64,000 nucleotides of DNA from UMGS1649 sp045652705 (GTDB taxonomy: Bacteria > Bacillota > Clostridia > TANB77 > CAG-465). Of the stretch, positions 1 through 6,292 are shown one piece after another. The notes below the pieces were generated by a model that did no database searches, had not been told where the DNA came from, and was given only the letters and a program-made list of their open reading frames with translations. The stretch lies in assembly GCA_045652705.1 (NCBI GenBank), contig JAZRUV010000029.1, forward strand, positions 25,500 to 89,499, in the 5' to 3' direction. Both the position numbers and the translations under genes were made by a program. Positions within the stretch are counted from its first letter, which is position 1. Each line of letters starts with the position of its first letter.

Positions 1-38
1 GAGTAGGTAAAGCAGCTAAACCAGCTGAAAAGAAATAA
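1..38 (+). CDS. C-terminal end of a truncated gene
   Basis: Only the last eleven codons are inside the window, ending at TAA 36-38. The readable tail is VGKAAKPAEKK, a basic alanine/lysine-rich extension of the kind seen at the end of ribosomal or nucleoid proteins. That is too little to name a product. A terminator-like hairpin follows directly, so this gene ends a transcription unit that is separate from the genes to the right. Confidence 0.5.
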   Translation, partial: VGKAAKPAEKK

Positions 39-71
39 TTAGCAAATTTAAAAATATAATAAAATATTGGG

Positions 72-105
72 GGAGCTAGAGAAATAATCTCAGGCTTCTT
101 TTTTT
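72..105 (+). terminator. Rho-independent terminator after the truncated gene
   Basis: GGAGCTAGAGA pairs with TCTCAGGCTTC across an AATAA loop, with one A-A mismatch and G-U wobbles, and a run of seven T follows. It separates the left-edge gene from the Bro-N gene. Confidence 0.75.
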
Positions 106-150
106 GTCGAATTATGTCGACGAAAAGAAAGACTTTTTAGTAAAATTTTA

Positions 151-179
151 TTGACAAACGGATGTTCTGTGAATACAAT
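151..179 (+). promoter_or_regulatory. Sigma-A promoter for the Bro-N gene
   Basis: TTGACA at 151-156 and TACAAT at 174-179 with exactly 17 bp between. The ATG follows about 45 nt after the expected start of transcription. Confidence 0.75.
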
Positions 180-231
180 ATAACAAATGTAAGTGTTGAA
201 ATAAACACTAATTATAGGAAGGGGTATTTAT

Positions 232-1059
232 ATGGAAAACAGTATTAAATTATTTGAAGACAAAAGAGTAAGAGCAGCGTGGAATGAAGACGAGGAGAAA
301 TGGTATTTCTCTGTAATTGACATTGTTGGAGCATTAACAGATAGTGATTATCAACAAGCAAGAAATTACTGGAAATGGCTAAAAAACAAATTAAATGAAG
401 AGGGAAGTGAATTGGTTAGTAATACTAACCAGTTGAAAATGGAGGCTAGTGACGGAAAAATGAGATTAACAGATGTAGCAGATGTTGAACAAATATTTAG
501 ACTTATACAGTCTATTCCTTCTAAGAAGGCAGAACCTTTTAAATTATGGCTAGCTAAAGTTGGAAAAGAAAGAATAGATGAAACTTATGACCCTGAAATT
601 GCTATAAATAGAGCCTTAGCAACTTATAGAAGAAAAGGTTATTCCGAATCATGGATTAACCAAAGATTAAAATCTATAGAAGTGCGCAAAGACTTTACAG
701 ATGAACTACAAAGAGTCGGAATTAACAAAAGTAAAGATTTTGCCATATTAACAAATACCTTAACACAAGTTTGGAGTGGACATACTGTAAAAGAATATAA
801 AAATATAAAGGGACTAAAGAAAGAAAACTTAAGAGACAATATGACAAATACAGAACTAGTATTCAATATGCTCGCTGAAATTTCTTCTACGGAAATATCA
901 AAGTGCAAAGATAAACACGGATTTGAGGAAGCAGAGGATTCTGTTATTACAGGTGGTGGTATAGCTAAAAATGCAAGAGAACAATTAGAAAGAGTTACTG
1001 GAAAGAAAGTAATAACAGATGAAAAGCCTAAAAGAAAAGTAAAAGAATTAAGTGAATAG
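232..1059 (+). CDS. Bro-N domain protein (phage antirepressor-like)
   Basis: 275-aa protein. Residues ~10-115 match the Bro-N fold of phage antirepressors and baculovirus BRO proteins, including the region WYFSVIDIVGALTDSDY, a W-K-WLK segment and RLTDVADVEQIFRLIQSIPS. The C-terminal part (~115-275) is lysine-rich and ends in ITGGGIAKNAREQLERVTGK, a tail shared with DinD-type proteins. Family members bind DNA and often sit in prophages or as stand-alone accessory genes. The exact role here is unknown. It has its own promoter, and a GGAAGGGG ribosome binding site precedes the ATG. The 3' end (ITGGGIAK onward) is duplicated as a decayed fragment near 2138. A hairpin built on ACCATTTTG overlaps the stop codon. 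Confidence 0.85.
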   Translation: MENSIKLFEDKRVRAAWNEDEEKWYFSVIDIVGALTDSDYQQARNYWKWLKNKLNEEGSELVSNTNQLKMEASDGKMRLTDVADVEQIFRLIQSIPSKKAEPFKLWLAKVGKERIDETYDPEIAINRALATYRRKGYSESWINQRLKSIEVRKDFTDELQRVGINKSKDFAILTNTLTQVWSGHTVKEYKNIKGLKKENLRDNMTNTELVFNMLAEISSTEISKCKDKHGFEEAEDSVITGGGIAKNAREQLERVTGKKVITDEKPKRKVKELSE

Positions 1060-1087
1060 ACCATTTTGTTGACTTTAGCAAAATGGT
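1059..1087 (+). repeat. Inverted repeat after the Bro-N gene (copy A of the GACCATTTTGTTGA element)
   Basis: ACCATTTTG (1060-1068) and CAAAATGGT (1079-1087) form a perfect 9-bp inverted repeat. No T-run follows, so it is not a canonical terminator. The left arm GACCATTTTGTTGA is identical to the arm of a 30-bp palindrome inside dinD at 2555-2584. Confidence 0.7.
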
Positions 1088-1125
1088 TAAAGCTAGTGTA
1101 TTACTAGTATAGAAGGGGTGGATTT

Positions 1126-2088
1126 ATGGAAGATGATAATATAATAGTTCAAAATGAAACATCAAGTAAAGATATTAAAAGCTTAATTTATACAGTAAGA
1201 GGAAAGCAAGTGATGTTAGATAAGGATGTTGCAATGTTGTATGATTACCCTACTAAAAGAATAAATGAAACTGTAAGTAGAAACAAGCAAAGATTTCCTC
1301 AAAATTTTTGTTTCCAATTAACTACTGAAGAATATGAAGTTTTGCTAAACAAAAATTTAAATTCAAATAATGATAAAATACAAAAGATAGTAGTAAAGAA
1401 TTCTTTAAGGTCGCAAATTGCGACCTTAAACGAAGAAACAAAAAGAGGTAAACATAGAAAATACTTGCCATACGTTTTTACAGAACAGGGTATAGCAATG
1501 CTATCTGGATTATTAAAAAATGATATAGCAATTCAAGTTAGCATAAATATAATGAATACATTTGTAGAAATGCGCAAGTTTTTAATGCTTAATGGACAAG
1601 TCTTTGAAAGACTAACTAGCATAGAATATAAATTATTAGACTATGATAAAAAGTTTGATAAGGTTTTTGACCAATTGCAACTTGAAGAAAATATTAAGCA
1701 AAGAATATTTTTCGACGGCCAAATTTATGATGCATATAGTCTTGTTCTAGATATTATAAAGAAAGCCAATAAAGAAATTTTAATTATAGATAATTATATT
1801 GATGATAGTGTTTTAAAGATGCTTGCGAAAAAGAAAAACAATGTATTGGTAACTATTTTGACATCACTTAAAAGCAATATTCAAAACTTGGATGTTCAAA
1901 AATTCAATTTAGAGTATCCGGCTATAAAAATTTTAAAGACAAATAAATTTCATGATAGATTTATAGTAATTGACAGTAAAGAAATGTACCACTTAGGAGC
2001 ATCTATAAAAGATCTAGGTAAGAAATGCTTTGGAATTAATAAAATAGAAGATATAGAAATTATACAAAAGATTATCAGCATTAAATAA
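1126..2088 (+). CDS. ORF6N domain protein with PLD-like C-terminal domain
   Basis: 320 aa. Residues ~18-110 carry the ORF6N DNA-binding domain (RGKQVMLDKDVAMLYDYPTKRINETVSRN and RFPQNFCFQLTTEEY, split here for length), followed by YVFTEQGIAMLSGLL, all hallmarks of the family. Residues ~190-320 resemble the second half found in many ORF6N proteins. That half contains KFHDRFIVID near residue 276, similar to a phospholipase-D HKD half-site but with Arg where the catalytic Lys would be. The family is typical of phage and mobile DNA, and the proteins are thought to regulate or process nucleic acid; the substrate is unknown. An AGAAGGGGTGG ribosome binding site precedes the ATG. The gene lies 66 bp after the Bro-N gene and probably shares its transcript. 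Confidence 0.85.
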   Translation: MEDDNIIVQNETSSKDIKSLIYTVRGKQVMLDKDVAMLYDYPTKRINETVSRNKQRFPQNFCFQLTTEEYEVLLNKNLNSNNDKIQKIVVKNSLRSQIATLNEETKRGKHRKYLPYVFTEQGIAMLSGLLKNDIAIQVSINIMNTFVEMRKFLMLNGQVFERLTSIEYKLLDYDKKFDKVFDQLQLEENIKQRIFFDGQIYDAYSLVLDIIKKANKEILIIDNYIDDSVLKMLAKKKNNVLVTILTSLKSNIQNLDVQKFNLEYPAIKILKTNKFHDRFIVIDSKEMYHLGASIKDLGKKCFGINKIEDIEIIQKIISIK

Positions 2089-2092
2089 CTAT

Positions 2093-2251
2093 AAAATCTT
2101 GACAGTTAACGGCTTGTGTTACGCGATAGTGACGTGTATAACAGGGGGTGGAATAGCAAAAAATATCAGAGAACAGTTAGAAAGAGTTATTGGAAAGAAA
2201 GTAATAACTGAAGAAAAGCCAAAATGAAATGTAAAAGAGCTAAACAAGTAA
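2093..2251 (+). pseudogene. Relic: ncRNA-type promoter fragment fused to a decayed Bro-N/DinD-type 3' end
   Basis: From 2138 the sequence still translates as ITGGGIAKNIREQLERVIGK, close to the tail of the Bro-N gene. A TGA at 2225-2227 interrupts it, and NVKELNK and a TAA at 2249 follow. Just before, 2093-2120 (AAAATCTTGACA then ACGG and TTG) resembles the promoter of the second tandem RNA at 3800-3828 but has lost its -10 box. This is a recombination scar rather than a gene. A further GACCATTTTGTT follows at 2259-2270. Confidence 0.65.
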
Positions 2252-2368
2252 TTTTATAGACCATTTTGTTCAAATGGATAAAATGCTCAAAGGCTTGATA
2301 GAAGTGAAGCAGAGGGGAAGTAGTATAAACAATAAACATTAATTAACTTTCAAAAGGAGGAATATATA

Positions 2369-3187
2369 ATGAAAGTGTTAAAGGATGGAAAGTATAAAAA
2401 TTTTGAAGATATAAAAAACATAAGGGAAGATGGAACTGAGTTTTGGTATGGTAGAGATTTAGCAAAAGTATTGCAATATGTAGAATGGAGAAATTTTGTT
2501 AAAGTAATTAATAAGGCGAAAAGCGCTTGTGAAAATAGTAGAAGAAATATATTAGACCATTTTGTTGAGGTCAACAAAATGGTCCGAATAGGCAGTAATA
2601 CTGAAAGAGAACTGTTAGACTATGGACTTTCTAGATATGCTTGTTATCTTATTGTGCAAAATGGAGACCCTAAGAAAGAAGTAATTGCCCTTGCACAAAC
2701 ATACTTTGCAATTCAAACCAGAAAACAAGAAATTAGTGAGAAAGAATACAGTTTGTTAACTGAAGATGAAAAAAGATTATATAATAGAAATTTAACAAGA
2801 AAAGGTAACTATTCTCTTAATCAAACTGCTAAAAATGCAGGAGTTAAAAATTTTGATAAATTTCATAATGCTGGTTACAAAGGATTGTATAATGGAGAAA
2901 CTGCAGATGATATTGCTAAAAGAAAAGGCTTGAGATATAGAGAAGATATATTAGATAATATGGGAAGTGATGAGCTAATAGTAAATCTGTTTAGAATATC
3001 TCAAACAGAACAAAGTTTAAAAAGGGAGAATGTAAAAACTGAAAACAAAGCAAATAGTACTCATTATAACATTGGAAAGAACATTAGAGAAGTAATTGCT
3101 AAAAATGGTGGAACAATGCCTGAAGATTTGCCAACACCAAAAAAGAGTTTAAAAGAATTGGAAAAAGAGAGTAAATTAGTTAAATAA
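2369..3187 (+). CDS. dinD: DNA damage-inducible protein D-like
   Basis: 272 aa, about the usual DinD length. Recognisable DinD features are FWYGRDLAKVLQYVEWRNF near residues 28-46, an HFVEVNKMV segment followed by a conserved ELLDYGLSRYACYLIVQNGD, and the IALAQTYFAIQTRKQE helix. E. coli DinD is an SOS-induced inhibitor of RecA-mediated strand exchange. The function in Clostridia is inferred from homology only. The N-terminal part is itself a Bro-N-like fold. A strong AAAGGAGG lies upstream of the ATG. No LexA box was identified in the 280 bp before it. The coding sequence contains a perfect 30-bp palindrome at 2555-2584. Confidence 0.85.
   Translation: MKVLKDGKYKNFEDIKNIREDGTEFWYGRDLAKVLQYVEWRNFVKVINKAKSACENSRRNILDHFVEVNKMVRIGSNTERELLDYGLSRYACYLIVQNGDPKKEVIALAQTYFAIQTRKQEISEKEYSLLTEDEKRLYNRNLTRKGNYSLNQTAKNAGVKNFDKFHNAGYKGLYNGETADDIAKRKGLRYREDILDNMGSDELIVNLFRISQTEQSLKRENVKTENKANSTHYNIGKNIREVIAKNGGTMPEDLPTPKKSLKELEKESKLVK
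2555..2584. repeat. Perfect 30-bp palindrome inside dinD
   Basis: GACCATTTTGTTGA, a 2-nt centre GG, then its exact reverse complement. It encodes the conserved DHFVEVNKMV region, so part of the symmetry may come from coding. The same arm recurs outside genes at 1059-1072 and, truncated, at 2259-2270. Confidence 0.85.
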
Positions 3188-3242
3188 AAACGGATTTTGT
3201 TTTGACTGGTATCATTTTTAAAAGAAATAAAATATGAAAATC

Positions 3243-3271
3243 TTGACTTTTAGCGCTATATATACTATAAT
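3243..3271 (+). promoter_or_regulatory. Promoter of tandem RNA 1
   Basis: TTGACT 3243-3248, 17-bp spacer, TATAAT 3266-3271. The predicted start is about 3278, at the beginning of sequence conserved among the three RNAs. Confidence 0.85.
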
Positions 3272-3277
3272 AATTAA

Positions 3278-3754
3278 CGTAAAAAGATTTTGTTGGTACT
3301 TATTATGTATCAAGTTGGTATTAGAGCTAAGATTGTGTGGCCACCCACATTTGAAACTACTATCGTCCAGACCGGATGTGAGGGCTCTTCGTGGGATACA
3401 GTGAACCTGGACAGGTTTATTTAGCCTCTACTGCGGGGGACCGTGCGTAGCTAGCTATGCTGATTCTATCGTGAGCAACCATGCATAGTAAGGCAGTTAG
3501 GCAATCTAGCTTTGATATAATTTTACTGAGATATCGGGCGCTTTAGCGATATCAAGGTAGTGATGGTAGATAACGTGGGAAGTTATCATACCAGCGGGGA
3601 AGACTTTGCAAAGCTGTACTATATGAAAATCATTTCCGGAAGTGGTTTTCACGAATAACGTATAGCTCCTCATGGCAATAGGAATTCCCAGTTCCTAGCC
3701 GATAGTCTATAAAGCAGGAAATGAGCACCACCAAAACCGAGTGGTGCCTTTTTC
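3278..3754 (+). ncRNA. Large structured RNA, copy 1 of 3
   Basis: About 477 nt, with no plausible reading frame but a perfect promoter and terminator. Order of elements: a 5' hairpin GGTAC/GTATC; a long-range stem P1 (3323-3335 with 3502-3513, AGCTA-a-GATTG with CAATC-TAGCT); a 166-nt insert inside P1; then a 3' domain. The 3' domain has hairpins GATATCG/CGATATC, GATAAC/GTTATC, AGCTGTAC/GTATAGCT enclosing GAAAATCA/TGGTTTTC, and TAGGAA/TTCCTA, and it ends TCTATAAAGCAG before the terminator. P1 and the 3' stems change in a compensatory way between copies. The family is not identified. Size and complexity recall ornate large RNAs such as ROOL, or the clostridial raiA motif, but I could not match it. 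Confidence 0.8.
3725..3753 (+). terminator. Terminator of tandem RNA 1
   Basis: GCACCAC (3725-3731) pairs with GTGGTGC (3741-3747), followed by CTTTTTC. Confidence 0.9.
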
Positions 3755-3806
3755 TATACAAAATACGCTAAAAGACTGTCAATGAAACAAGAAAAATTTT
3801 AAAATC

Positions 3807-3835
3807 TTGACATTTTACGGTTTGAGTTGTATAAT
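3807..3835 (+). promoter_or_regulatory. Promoter of tandem RNA 2
   Basis: TTGACA 3807-3812, 17-bp spacer, TATAAT 3830-3835: a consensus promoter. Confidence 0.9.
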
Positions 3836-3841
3836 AATTAA

Positions 3842-4370
3842 TGTAAAAATATTTTGCTGATACTAATTATGTATCAAGATAATTGTTATTAGAGCTAAAG
3901 GTTGTGTGGCCCCTGAACGGAAGCGACTTGAACCGGAGTGCACGCTAGTTCAGACTGCAACAAGTAGGGATTAGTGATTCTTGCTGCAAGAATCTTTAGG
4001 CTTTTATTTCGTTAAGACGTTATAGAGTCTATAATGCCGCTGCTGCGTGGGAACGTACGTATCACGGTTTTGTGTCTAGCGAATGACAGTGTGTCTAGAG
4101 ACAGGTCTGTGAGCAATCTAGCTTTGATATAACTTTACTGAGATATCGGACGCTTTAGCGATATCAAGGTAGTGATGGTAGATAACGTGGGAAGTTATCA
4201 TAACCAGCGGGGAAGACTTTGCAAAGCTGTACTATATGAAAATCATTTCCGGAAGTGGTTTTCACGAATAACGTATAGCTCCTCGTGGCAATAGGAATTC
4301 CCAGTTCCTAGCCGATAGTCTATAAAGCAGAATTGAGCACCGCCGTCCGTAATCGAGCGGTGCCTTTTCT
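3842..4370 (+). ncRNA. Large structured RNA, copy 2 of 3
   Basis: About 529 nt. The 3' domain (4113-4330) differs from copy 1 (3501-3717) by only three substitutions and one inserted A. In contrast the insert inside P1 (3905-4113, about 209 nt) is not alignable with the 166-nt insert of copy 1. P1 here is AGCTA-aa-GGTTG with CAATC-TAGCT, a G-U variant of the same stem, and the 5' hairpin is GATAC/GTATC. The insert has its own hairpins, for example GATTCTTG-ctg-CAAGAATC and CTGAAC/GTTCAG. A CGTGGGA loop sequence recurs in the insert (4046-4052) and in the 3' domain (4186-4192), as in copy 1. Confidence 0.8.
4337..4369 (+). terminator. Terminator of tandem RNA 2
   Basis: GCACCGC (4337-4343) pairs with GCGGTGC (4357-4363), followed by CTTTTCTT. 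Compared with copy 1, the A-T pair in the stem becomes G-C, a compensatory change. Confidence 0.9.
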
Positions 4371-4398
4371 TATTTAAAACACATATGCTGTTAAAGAC

Positions 4399-4427
4399 TT
4401 GACATAATTACATTGATAGTGTATAAT
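4399..4427 (+). promoter_or_regulatory. Promoter of tandem RNA 3
   Basis: TTGACA 4399-4404, 17-bp spacer, TATAAT 4422-4427. Confidence 0.9.
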
Positions 4428-4433
4428 GTATCT

Positions 4434-4812
4434 ACGCTTAAACATTAGTTGATACTAACTATGTATCAAATGTATGTTAAAGCTAAAGTTGTTAGACGTC
4501 GACCCCTGGCGGGCCAGCCGTGACTAACGGTTTCCGAGCGTCTCTTCCGTGGGCAACCGGGCGTAGATGTGAACTTGAATAAAGTTTACATACAACTTAG
4601 CTTTGATATAAACCTGGTTCGAAAGTTTGGCCAGATGAGTAAAACCAGTCGGGGGAGACGGCAAAGTTGTACTATGTTAAATTCTAGCTAGCGAGAATTT
4701 TTACGAATAACGTACAACCCCTCATGGAAGTTATAGCTGAATATTCGGCTCAATGTTCCAAATGTCTATAAAGCAGAAAAGGTTCCATCAGTAAGCTGAT
4801 GGGGCCGTTTTC
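4434..4812 (+). ncRNA. Large structured RNA, copy 3 of 3 (short, divergent)
   Basis: About 379 nt. P1 is AAAGCTA-a-AGTTGT (4479-4492) with ACAACT-TAGCTTT (4592-4604): different bases from copies 1 and 2 but the same pairing. The insert is only about 99 nt. In the 3' domain GTTGTAC/GTACAAC replaces AGCTGTAC/GTATAGCT, AAATTCT/AGAATTT replaces the inner stem, and AGCTGAA/TTCGGCT replaces the last one. Unpaired stretches such as AGCTTTGATATAAA, ACGAATAACGTA and TCTATAAAGCAG are kept. Paired bases change while pairing and single-stranded sequence persist, which is strong evidence for a selected RNA structure. Confidence 0.8.
4781..4811 (+). terminator. Terminator of tandem RNA 3
   Basis: GGTTCCATCAG (4781-4791) pairs with CTGATGGGGCC (4796-4806) with two G-U pairs, followed by GTTTTCT. 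Confidence 0.85.
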
Positions 4813-4826
4813 TATTCATCAGAATG

Positions 4827-4855
4827 TTGAAAATTATCGTAAATTGTGTTAAACT
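4827..4855 (+). promoter_or_regulatory. Promoter of the MBOAT/DHHW operon
   Basis: TTGAAA 4827-4832, 17-bp spacer, TAAACT 4850-4855. An AAGGAG ribosome binding site follows before the ATG at 4880. Confidence 0.55.
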
Positions 4856-4879
4856 ATATATCACGTTAAGGAGAAAAAC

Positions 4880-6283
4880 ATGGTATTTAGTAGCGCAATT
4901 TTTTTGTTTGGTTTTTTACCACTTTTGTTAGGGTTGTATTTCCTTGCAAAAGATAAATTTAGAAATTATATATTACTAGCATTTAGCTTAATATTTTATG
5001 GTTTTGGTGGACCAAAACTTTTAGTAATGATGATTGCAGTAGTAATTATAGACTATATTGCGGCAATATTATTAGACAAATATACAAGTAATAAAATTAG
5101 AAAACTTGTAATTATACTTACAGTAGGTTTAAACATTGGAACGCTATTTTATTTTAAATATATGGGATTTACAGTAAGTGTTATAAACAGGCTTGCAAGT
5201 TTAAATATTCCAGTACCGGAAATAGTTTTGCCAATTGGAATATCTTTTTATACATTCCAAGCAATGAGCTATGTTATAGATGTGTATAGAAAAGAAGTTA
5301 AAGCACAGAAAAATCTGTTTAATGTACTACTTTATGTAAGTATGTTTCCACAACTTGTTGCAGGACCAATTGTTAGATATAAAACTGTAGCAGAAGAAAT
5401 AGAAAAACGTAAAGTTACATTAGCTACATTTACTTTAGGTTTAGAAAGATTTATATTTGGACTTGCTAAAAAGTTAATTATAGCAAACAATACGGGAAAG
5501 TTAGCTGATGTAATATTTGAAGCGGAGACCATAGCAACGCCGCTTGCTTGGCTTGGTGCCGTAGCTTATGCATTACAAATCTATTTTGATTTTTCTGCAT
5601 ATTCAGACATGGCAATAGGTTTGGGAAGAATGTTTGGATTTAATTTTGAAGAAAACTTTAATTACCCATACATTTCCAAAACTGTTACAGAGTTTTGGAG
5701 AAGATGGCATATATCTTTATCTACGTGGTTTAGAGATTATGTGTATATTCCGCTTGGAGGAAATAGAAAAGGCATAAAACGTCAAATACTTAATCTATTG
5801 ATAGTATGGAGTCTAACAGGTATTTGGCATGGGGCAGCTGCAAACTTCCTTTTATGGGGATTATATTATTTTGCATTCCTAATGTTAGAAAAACTAGTAC
5901 TAAAGAAATGGTTAGACAAGCTACCAAATTTTGTAGGACATATATATACATTATTTGTAGTTTTAATTGGCTGGGTGTTATTTAGAGCTGAAGGACTTAC
6001 ACAGTGTGGTCGTATGCTTAAAGCACTATTTGTGCCACAAATGACTACAGTTGCTATGCAACAACTAGGAATATATCTAGAAAGTTATGGAGTATATCTA
6101 GGACTTGGGATATTACTATCCATACCAGTATTCCCTAAAGTTAAAGATTGGATACAAACAAAATTTAAACAAAGCACAGTTGTAAATGTGGTGTATTATA
6201 TGTTTGTTCTAGGAATATTTGCGTTAGGTATTATCTTCTTGTCGCAGGCTACGTATAATCCATTTATATACTTTAGGTTTTAG
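4880..6283 (+). CDS. MBOAT family O-acyltransferase (AlgI/DltB-like)
   Basis: 467-aa polytopic membrane protein with about ten hydrophobic segments, typical AlgI length. Members move an acetyl group from the cytoplasm onto a polymer outside the membrane. Diagnostic residues are FWRRWHISLSTWFRDYVYI, with His near 277, and the catalytic-type WHG (GIWHGAAANFLLWG) with His near 317. Upstream QIYFDFSAYSDMAIGLGRMFGF is another AlgI block. The next gene, 9 bp away, encodes a DHHW/AlgJ-X-like partner, so the pair probably acetylates a cell-wall or exopolysaccharide. No polymer synthase lies nearby and the acceptor cannot be named. Confidence 0.92.
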   Translation: MVFSSAIFLFGFLPLLLGLYFLAKDKFRNYILLAFSLIFYGFGGPKLLVMMIAVVIIDYIAAILLDKYTSNKIRKLVIILTVGLNIGTLFYFKYMGFTVSVINRLASLNIPVPEIVLPIGISFYTFQAMSYVIDVYRKEVKAQKNLFNVLLYVSMFPQLVAGPIVRYKTVAEEIEKRKVTLATFTLGLERFIFGLAKKLIIANNTGKLADVIFEAETIATPLAWLGAVAYALQIYFDFSAYSDMAIGLGRMFGFNFEENFNYPYISKTVTEFWRRWHISLSTWFRDYVYIPLGGNRKGIKRQILNLLIVWSLTGIWHGAAANFLLWGLYYFAFLMLEKLVLKKWLDKLPNFVGHIYTLFVVLIGWVLFRAEGLTQCGRMLKALFVPQMTTVAMQQLGIYLESYGVYLGLGILLSIPVFPKVKDWIQTKFKQSTVVNVVYYMFVLGIFALGIIFLSQATYNPFIYFRF

Positions 6284-6292
6284 GGGTGAGTT

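Noticed and set aside
3278..4812. tmRNA, RNase P, SRP RNA, 6S RNA, group I or group II intron
   Set aside because: None of the diagnostic sequences of these RNAs (for example tmRNA tRNA-like ends, the SRP tetraloop helix, group II domain V) was seen in any copy.
3278..4812. CRISPR array or IS110-type bridge RNA
   Set aside because: Units of 379-529 nt with separate promoters are not short repeats with spacers, and no cas, transposase or IS110 recombinase gene is in the window.
1..4880. Intact prophage or insertion sequence
   Set aside because: No integrase, transposase, structural or lysis genes and no terminal inverted repeats were seen.
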